Positions 5,764-10,128 of a DNA stretch of 10,128 nt are shown piece after piece. Each line of letters begins with the position of its first letter. The first letter of the stretch is position 1. The stretch comes from an uncultured Veillonella sp. (GTDB lineage Bacteria; Bacillota; Negativicutes; Veillonellales; Veillonellaceae), in assembly GCF_905209685.1 (NCBI RefSeq), contig NZ_CAJLUB010000061.1, forward strand, positions 1 through 10,128. The letters are read 5' to 3'. Both the position numbers and the translations under genes were made by a program. Below the pieces are notes generated by a model. The model was not told where the DNA came from and ran no database searches. It saw nothing but the letters and a program-made list of their open reading frames with translations.

Positions 5764-6132
5764 ATGGCATTGAACATTGAAAACATCGTTGCTGAATTGA
5801 AAGAAGCAACTATTCTTGAACTTAATGATCTTGTAAAAGCAATTGAAGAAGAATTTGGCGTAACTGCAGCAGCTCCTGTAGCTGTAGCAGCTGCTGGTGG
5901 TGCTGAAGGCGGCGCTGCTAAAGATTCCTTCGACGTAATCTTGAAAGATGCTGGCGCATCCAAAATCAACGTAATCAAAGTTGTTCGTGAAGCAACTGGT
6001 CTTGGCTTGAAAGAAGCTAAAGCTATCGTTGATGGCGCTCCTGCACCTGTAAAAGAAGGCGTAGCTACTGAAGCAGCTGAAGCTTTGAAAGCTCAATTGG
6101 AAGAAGCTGGCGCAACTGTAGAATTGAAATAA
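5764..6132 (+). CDS. rplL: 50S ribosomal protein L7/L12
   Basis: A 122-residue L7/L12 of normal length and composition. Residues 1-30 are the dimerising helices that attach to L10. Residues about 31-53 are the flexible alanine/glycine hinge ([20 protein letters not shown]). Residues 54-122 are the globular domain ([33 protein letters not shown]) that recruits EF-Tu, EF-G and other translational GTPases. GGAGG at 5750-5754 lies 9 nt before the ATG. It is the last gene of the unit, closed by a strong terminator. rpoB, its usual next neighbour, lies 3.7 kb away. Confidence 0.97.
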   Translation: MALNIENIVAELKEATILELNDLVKAIEEEFGVTAAAPVAVAAAGGAEGGAAKDSFDVILKDAGASKINVIKVVREATGLGLKEAKAIVDGAPAPVKEGVATEAAEALKAQLEEAGATVELK

Positions 6133-6145
6133 TTCTAGCCATAAT

Positions 6146-6175
6146 AAAAGGCGTACCCTCGGGTACGCCTTTTTT
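6146..6175 (+). terminator. Terminator of the rplJ-rplL unit, probably bidirectional
   Basis: A 12-bp perfect stem pairs 6146-6157 with 6162-6173 around CTCG and ends in a T-run on the plus strand. The A-run before it gives TTTTATTAT on the minus strand, so it should also stop the convergent glycosyltransferase transcript, whose gene ends 60 nt away. No other terminator for that gene is seen. Confidence 0.92.
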
Positions 6176-6234
6176 GTTATAGAAATAAATTTTGTAGTTA
6201 TCTATCAATACCAATTAGCCAGTTTTTGCTATGA

Positions 6235-7851
6235 TTATTGAATTTTATAAATGCTAGCCGATTTAGTTTTTCCAACTTCTGTTGCTATGTTATTGGTTGG
6301 TGAATTAGCAAATTCTTTACTATATTTATTTGGCACAATGATGATAGCACCTTTTTCATTAGATACCCTTGTATCAAACTCTTCTACTGTTATAGTGGGC
6401 ATCAATGTTTTGCCTGCTGTCCATACAGGATTATCTGTAGTATGTACAAATACTTGAGTTGGTGTATCTTTTGTATAATATACAATCGATGTATAGTAGG
6501 TACCATATATATATGTGTGTTGAGCACTTGACTTAATATATGGCTTGAATTGAAGCCCCGATTGATCAGATAAAATAGATGTTACAGTTATTGTGATTGC
6601 CGTATATAAAATAGTTAAAGGTGTGGCTAAATAGATAGATAATGGTAAGTTGCTATGTCTGTACCGTTTTACTACTAGTGCAAATAGTACTAGTAATACG
6701 AATGCACTAATTAATGGTATAGGATTTAATTCTGGTGTTGCGATGCTGGCTACTAGGAATAAGATTGTATATATGCCTAATGGAATCGTCACAATATATT
6801 TAAAACTAGTACTCTTGTTATGGCAGCTAGCTGTGATAGCTTCAGCACCCCAGATAAGACATGGGATTATAGCTGGTAATGTATAGGTTATATACTTTGT
6901 GGCCACTAGTGAATAGAATAATACAATTACTATAAACCAGATAGCGCCGAGAAGATAAAAATTATTTTTCCAGGTAATGTTTTTGAGTCGGTAAATAACG
7001 GCTGGTGTCCATGGTAATAGAGCAAGAGGGACAATGATTAGGTAATAATACCAAACATTGAATTTTGGGTGCTCAGATACAAGTGCTCGCTCCATGTTGT
7101 GAAGCCCTAGGAAACCAGATATGAATTCTTGACCGTGAATCAAGTACATAGCGATGTACCATGGACTGGCAAGAACTATAAATAGTAGAATTCCCAAAGG
7201 ATTAAATAATAATGTAATATCCTTAGCAAGTGAGTATTCATCCTTATCTTTTTGGGTGAACCATCGTGCAGCAATGAATAGTAATAGTATTAATCCAGGC
7301 AGAACAATACCAACAGGCCCTTTAGTTACGACCGCTAAGGCTGCTGCCGCATAGGCTTTTACCATGGAATGTTTATCGTTCTTGGTGAAAGCTAGATAAG
7401 AATAGCCGAAGATGGCTAGTGAAAAGAAGAAGAGGAAGCCATCTGTTATGACTGCGTGTGAAATGTACCAGAACTGTAAGGCACCAAATAAAAGTATGGC
7501 GCTTGTTACTGCTATATGCGTGGACTCTTTAATGCGATACACAAGATGGTACATAAGCGCTACACTGCCACTGGCAATGAGTGTATTCGGTATACGCGAT
7601 GTAAAGTCAGATATGCCAAATAGTTTATAGCTTATCATAAGTGCCCAATAGGTGAGAGGCGGTTTATCATACCATACTTGGTCATATATCATGGGTGATA
7701 TCCATGAGTTATGTTTTAGCATTGTAATAGCAGATAATACATAGTTGGATTCAACTGGATCGGTTATGGGTAGATAGGCATTATAGAAACCGTAACTTAG
7801 TACGGTTAATAAAAATAGCGCACCTATGCGCAGCATGTGATTGTTAATCAT
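6235..7851 (-). CDS. Membrane glycosyltransferase of the ArnT/PMT family
   Basis: A 538-residue polytopic protein with a membrane helix at about 7-25, then an extracytoplasmic loop with DPVESNY (31-37) and WYDKPPLTYW (60-69). These match the acidic D-x-x-E and KPPL-YW motifs of ArnT-type transferases (GT83/PMT_2). D31 and E34 are the candidate catalytic or metal-binding residues. About ten more hydrophobic segments follow, then a hydrophilic C-terminal region from about residue 440. Such enzymes move a sugar from a polyprenyl-phosphate carrier to lipid A, another glycan or protein on the outer face of the membrane. The acceptor cannot be read here, so no symbol is given. AAGGAG lies 5 nt before ATG 7851. 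It is convergent with rplL and divergent from aspA. Its codon use (many ATA and AGT) differs from the ribosomal genes. Confidence 0.82.
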   Translation of the reverse strand: MINNHMLRIGALFLLTVLSYGFYNAYLPITDPVESNYVLSAITMLKHNSWISPMIYDQVWYDKPPLTYWALMISYKLFGISDFTSRIPNTLIASGSVALMYHLVYRIKESTHIAVTSAILLFGALQFWYISHAVITDGFLFFFSLAIFGYSYLAFTKNDKHSMVKAYAAAALAVVTKGPVGIVLPGLILLLFIAARWFTQKDKDEYSLAKDITLLFNPLGILLFIVLASPWYIAMYLIHGQEFISGFLGLHNMERALVSEHPKFNVWYYYLIIVPLALLPWTPAVIYRLKNITWKNNFYLLGAIWFIVIVLFYSLVATKYITYTLPAIIPCLIWGAEAITASCHNKSTSFKYIVTIPLGIYTILFLVASIATPELNPIPLISAFVLLVLFALVVKRYRHSNLPLSIYLATPLTILYTAITITVTSILSDQSGLQFKPYIKSSAQHTYIYGTYYTSIVYYTKDTPTQVFVHTTDNPVWTAGKTLMPTITVEEFDTRVSNEKGAIIIVPNKYSKEFANSPTNNIATEVGKTKSASIYKIQ

Positions 7852-7885
7852 AATTACTCCTTACTTACATAGTTTATATTATTGT

Positions 7886-7913
7886 ACTATAGGGCGTGTA
7901 ATAATTAAACCAA
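7886..7913 (-). promoter_or_regulatory. Candidate promoter of the glycosyltransferase gene
   Basis: Read on the minus strand, TTGGTT (7913-7908) is followed after 16 bp by TATAGT (7891-7886), four and five matches to consensus. The start would be near 7879, about 28 nt before the ATG. The area is AT-rich, so chance matches are likely. Confidence 0.35.
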
Positions 7914-7976
7914 TGAAAGATAAAGCTTTTAGCAATATGGAAATAGTTACAAAATAATTATTTATGAAATAATATA

Positions 7977-8036
7977 TTGTATAGAATATTGTTTGTACAG
8001 AATACATGAAATGACTTTTATGTATACAAAATACAT
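7977..8036 (+). promoter_or_regulatory. Iterated repeats at the aspA promoter (candidate operators)
   Basis: TTGTATAGAATAT (7977-7989) and TTGTACAGAATAC (7993-8005) are near copies 16 bp apart. TACAGAATACATG (7996-8008) recurs as TACAAAATACATG (8025-8037). ATACAT, ATGTAT and ATACAT at 8002-8007, 8020-8025 and 8031-8036 alternate in orientation. The last two form a dyad spanning the -35/-10 spacer. This arrangement suggests a regulator binding as dimers, but I cannot name one. Confidence 0.4.
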
Positions 8037-8044
8037 GCTATAAT
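8036..8044 (+). promoter_or_regulatory. Extended -10 promoter of aspA
   Basis: TGCTATAAT (8036-8044) is a perfect extended -10 element. The best -35 position, 17 bp upstream (TTTTAT, 8016-8021), is weak. Transcription would begin near 8051, giving a leader of about 63 nt. The repeats at 7977-8036 overlap the -35 region and could repress or activate it. Confidence 0.65.
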
Positions 8045-8075
8045 GAGCGCGTAAGATAAAACCGTTTCATTAAAA

Positions 8076-8098
8076 TACTATTTTGTATAAAAATAGTA
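8076..8098 (+). promoter_or_regulatory. Hairpin in the aspA 5' leader
   Basis: A perfect 9-bp inverted repeat, TACTATTTT (8076-8084) and AAAATAGTA (8090-8098), has the loop GTATA. It ends 4 nt before the aspA Shine-Dalgarno (GAGG, 8103-8106). It may shield the 5' end of the mRNA or be a protein site. It lacks the GC content and T-run of a terminator. Confidence 0.5.
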
Positions 8099-8113
8099 GA
8101 AAGAGGATTTATT

Positions 8114-9529
8114 ATGAGAAAAGAACATGATTTCTTAGGTGAATTAGAAGTAGCTGATGAATTATATTACGGTGTACAAACAATTCGTGCATTAGAAAAC
8201 TTCCATATTACAGGTAAACACTTGGACCAAGACTTTATCAAAGCATTGGCAATGGTAAAAAAAGCATCTGCTTTAGCGAATATGAAAACTGGTCGCTTGA
8301 ATGTATCTATTGGTAAAGCTATTGTACAAGCTGCAGATGAAGTAATTGAAGGTCAATTTGCTGACCAATTCCCTGTTGATCCAATTCAAGGTGGTGCAGG
8401 TACTTCTGTAAACATGAATATGAACGAAGTATTGGCTAACCGTGCTTGTGAAATTTTGGGTCATCCAAAAGGAAGCTATGATATTGTAAGCCCTAACAAC
8501 CATTGTAATATGGCACAATCTACAAATGATGCTTTCCCAACCGCAATCAAGGTATGTGCAATTTTGAAATCTAAACCTTTACTTGAAGCATTACAACGCC
8601 TTGTTGATGAACTTGAGAAAAAGGCTGATGAATATAGCGAAATTTTGAAAATGGGTCGTACTCATTTACAAGATGCGGTGCCAATTACATTAGGCCAAGA
8701 AATGGGTGCCTATGCATCCGGTGTTCGCCGCGGTATTAAACGTATTAAATCTGCTGTTGAAGGTGCACATGTAATTAACATGGGTGCTACTGCAGTTGGT
8801 ACAGGCCTTAACGCGGAACCTAATTATATTCATGATGTAGCTTATGAACTTAGTGAAGTAGTAGGTGAACCATTCTACACTGCGGAAAACTTAATTGATG
8901 CTACCAACAATACAGATATCTTTGCTGATATCTCCAGCGGTTTGAAAGTAACTGCTCTTGTATTGATTAAAATGGCTAACGACTTCCGCTTGATGGCATC
9001 TGGTCCTCGTTGTGGTATTGGGGAATTAAAATTGCCTGCTCGCCAACCTGGTTCTTCCATCATGCCAGGCAAGGTTAACCCTGTTATCGCCGAAGTATTG
9101 AACCAAGTATGTTACCAAGTTATCGGTAATGACTTAACAATTACATTGGCTGTAGAAAATGGTCAATTCGAATTGAACGTAATGGAACCTGTATTGGCTT
9201 ACAATTTGTTCAATAATCTTTGCTACCTCAAAAACGGCGTAAATACATTCGTTGATAAATTACTCGTGGATCTTGAAGTAGATCGTGAACAATGCGAATA
9301 CTGGTTGAACCGTTCCGTTGGTATCGTAACTGCATTATTGCCACACCTTGGCTATGAAACAGCATCTTCTCTTGCGAAAGAAGCTTATACTACTGGTCGT
9401 GCTATCCGTGATATCATCTTGGAAAAAGGTTTATTGACTGAAGATGAAATCAATCATATCCTTTCTCCTAAAGAAATGACTCGCCCTGGTATTGCTGGTG
9501 CTAATCTTTTAAAACAAAAAGGCAACTAA
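8114..9529 (+). CDS. aspA: Aspartate ammonia-lyase (aspartase)
   Basis: A 471-residue cytoplasmic enzyme of the fumarase/aspartase superfamily (E. coli AspA has 478), normally a homotetramer. It converts L-aspartate to fumarate and ammonia. Conserved blocks are GAGTSVNMN (95-103), QSTND (135-139), GRTHLQDAVPITLGQE (181-196, with T183 and H184 in the active site) and the signature loop GSSIMPGKVNP (313-323), which holds the catalytic serine. Class II fumarase shares these motifs, but the N-terminal MRKEHDFLGELEVADELYYGVQT is aspartase-like (fumarases have MGxxxVPxxxYWGAQT). GAGG lies 7 nt before ATG 8114. It has its own promoter and terminator. In an anaerobe of this kind the fumarate produced would feed fumarate reductase and succinate/propionate formation. 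Confidence 0.94.
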   Translation: MRKEHDFLGELEVADELYYGVQTIRALENFHITGKHLDQDFIKALAMVKKASALANMKTGRLNVSIGKAIVQAADEVIEGQFADQFPVDPIQGGAGTSVNMNMNEVLANRACEILGHPKGSYDIVSPNNHCNMAQSTNDAFPTAIKVCAILKSKPLLEALQRLVDELEKKADEYSEILKMGRTHLQDAVPITLGQEMGAYASGVRRGIKRIKSAVEGAHVINMGATAVGTGLNAEPNYIHDVAYELSEVVGEPFYTAENLIDATNNTDIFADISSGLKVTALVLIKMANDFRLMASGPRCGIGELKLPARQPGSSIMPGKVNPVIAEVLNQVCYQVIGNDLTITLAVENGQFELNVMEPVLAYNLFNNLCYLKNGVNTFVDKLLVDLEVDREQCEYWLNRSVGIVTALLPHLGYETASSLAKEAYTTGRAIRDIILEKGLLTEDEINHILSPKEMTRPGIAGANLLKQKGN

Positions 9530-9570
9530 CATAGTCAGTTGTTTGGATACATGAATAAAGCATGAAAATG

Positions 9571-9606
9571 AAAGACTGTCAACCCTTTTGGTTGACAGTC
9601 TTTTTT
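9571..9606 (+). terminator. Rho-independent terminator of aspA
   Basis: A 14-bp stem pairs 9571-9584 with 9590-9603 around CTTTT, and the T-run ends at 9606. It lies 41 nt after the aspA stop. Its 3' arm contains TTGACA (9592-9597), the -35 of the rpoB promoter. Confidence 0.92.
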
Positions 9607-9620
9607 AATACTGATAGAAT
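9592..9620 (+). promoter_or_regulatory. Promoter of rpoB, embedded in the aspA terminator
   Basis: A perfect TTGACA (9592-9597), a 17-bp spacer and TAGAAT (9615-9620), preceded by TG at 9612-9613 as an extended -10. The expected start is about 9627. The -35 is part of the 3' stem arm of the aspA terminator. Since the terminator isolates rpoB from aspA, this is probably the main promoter for rpoB and, presumably, rpoC. Confidence 0.75.
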
Positions 9621-9626
9621 TATATA

Positions 9627-9860
9627 TTGCAAAAGTAGCGTTTCCTGCTTTTGGATATAAAAACTATAACTTGAATAGTGATTAGGTTTTCTTCCAAGGT
9701 TGTGCTTGGTTAATGGAAAGCAAGGTTATTTTTAAAAATGAAATGGGCCTTGCTTTATTTGACGTTATCCGAGCAGGAAAACTGAGACCTGTAAGATGTC
9801 TTTTCCGTGCCGTTATAGAAAATGGTAGACCAGTGTGTTTTGATAGGGGTGAAAGCAAAT
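9627..9860 (+). promoter_or_regulatory. Long structured rpoB leader
   Basis: About 234 nt lie between the predicted start and the rpoB ATG, long for an mRNA leader. Three inverted repeats are visible. CAAAAGTAG/CTGCTTTTG (9630-9638 with 9645-9653) has one T-G pair. CCAAG/CTTGG is at 9694-9698 with 9705-9709. AAAGCAAGG/CCTTGCTTT is a perfect 9-bp stem at 9717-9725 with 9748-9756, enclosing the palindrome ATTTTTAAAAAT and followed by TTTATTT, which could act as an attenuator. I do not recognise a described leader family. A possible 53-codon ORF starts at 9713. Confidence 0.45.
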
Positions 9861-9874
9861 ATGTTCAAACCTGA
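9713..9874 (+). CDS. Possible small ORF overlapping the rpoB start (53 aa)
   Basis: The frame from ATG 9713 encodes 53 residues, beginning [19 protein letters not shown] and ending [13 protein letters not shown], and stops at 9872-9874, 14 nt inside rpoB in another frame. The peptide is basic with two cysteines and has no membrane segment. I do not recognise it. Against coding: no good Shine-Dalgarno (AAGG at 9696-9699 is too far), no upstream alternative start because TAG at 9683-9685 closes the frame, and AGA, AGG and CGA arginine codons that the neighbouring ribosomal genes avoid. For coding: the overlap with rpoB would permit translational coupling. It may be a leader peptide, a gene remnant or chance. 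Confidence 0.3.
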   Translation: MESKVIFKNEMGLALFDVIRAGKLRPVRCLFRAVIENGRPVCFDRGESKYVQT

Positions 9875-10128
9875 ACAGGTAGGCAAACGAACTCGTTATA
9901 CGTACGCAAAAATTAACGAAGTTATCAAGATGCCGCATTTATTGGACATTCAGCGTAAATCGTATGAGTGGTTCTTGGAGAGTGGTTTACAAAATATTTT
10001 CAACGATATTTCTCCGATTAAAGACAATTCAGGTAATCTAGTACTTTCTTTCGAAGGTTTCAGCTTAGGTGAACCTAAGTATGATATTAATGAATGTAAA
10101 AACCGTGATGCTACTTACGCAGCACCAC
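9861..10128 (+). CDS. rpoB: DNA-directed RNA polymerase subunit beta, N-terminal part (partial)
   Basis: The first 89 codons are present and the gene runs off the window. The protein starts [18 protein letters not shown] and contains [35 protein letters not shown] and [12 protein letters not shown], all typical of the beta-subunit N-terminus (protrusion/lobe region). The beta subunit forms one jaw of RNA polymerase and much of its active centre. AGGGGTG (9845-9851) lies 9 nt before the ATG. The usual upstream partner rplL is absent; aspA and its terminator precede it, so rpoB depends on its own promoter at 9592-9620. The rifampicin-binding region is outside the window. Confidence 0.96.
   Translation, partial: MFKPEQVGKRTRYTYAKINEVIKMPHLLDIQRKSYEWFLESGLQNIFNDISPIKDNSGNLVLSFEGFSLGEPKYDINECKNRDATYAAP

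Noticed and set aside
5409..5978. 189-codon open frame on the minus strand across rplJ and rplL
   Set aside because: It is antisense to two certain ribosomal genes, its composition mirrors their codon bias, and it has no recognisable protein features.
8114..9529. Class II fumarase instead of aspartase
   Set aside because: The GSSIMPGKVNP loop is shared, but the N-terminal sequence is aspartase-like and lacks the fumarase YWGAQT form.

Overview
The window looks like chromosomal DNA of a Negativicutes bacterium, most likely Veillonella or a close relative. This is inferred from the AT-rich composition, Firmicutes-type ribosome binding sites (AAGGAGG), the diderm-type ArnT/PMT-family glycosyltransferase, and an anaerobe's aspartase and quinol NO reductase. 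No database search was possible, so genus is tentative. The core is the conserved transcription/translation block rpmG-secE-nusG-rplK-rplA-rplJ-rplL, with the 3' tip of tuf upstream and the 5' end of rpoB downstream.

Region by region: (1) 1-100, last codons of tuf and its terminator. (2) 101-2580, a single-gene unit for a quinol-dependent nitric oxide reductase (norZ type), with dyads at its promoter, a leader that can fold two ways around the Shine-Dalgarno, and its own terminator. (3) 2559-6175, two candidate promoters, then rpmG, secE, nusG, a further candidate promoter, rplK and rplA, each preceded by an L1-stalk mimic hairpin. An L10-type leader with an attenuator precedes rplJ-rplL, and a strong, probably bidirectional terminator follows. 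(4) 6235-7851, a minus-strand membrane glycosyltransferase. (5) 7852-9606, a divergent regulatory region and aspA (aspartate ammonia-lyase) with its terminator. (6) 9592-10128, an rpoB promoter whose -35 lies inside the aspA terminator, a structured leader of about 230 nt with a possible 53-codon ORF overlapping the rpoB start, and the first 89 codons of rpoB.

Functionally, secE, nusG, L11, L1, L10, L7/L12 and RpoB are the usual co-regulated translocation, elongation and ribosome-stalk set. Leader RNAs suggest separate feedback by L1 (two sites) and by L10-(L12)n. The unusual aspect is the layout: rplL and rpoB, normally adjacent, are separated by about 3.7 kb carrying a convergent glycosyltransferase and aspA, so rpoB(C) appears to have acquired its own promoter and leader. 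NorZ would detoxify or respire NO at the membrane. AspA supplies fumarate for fumarate respiration and propionate-type fermentation. No mobile element, CRISPR array, tRNA or rRNA gene was seen.
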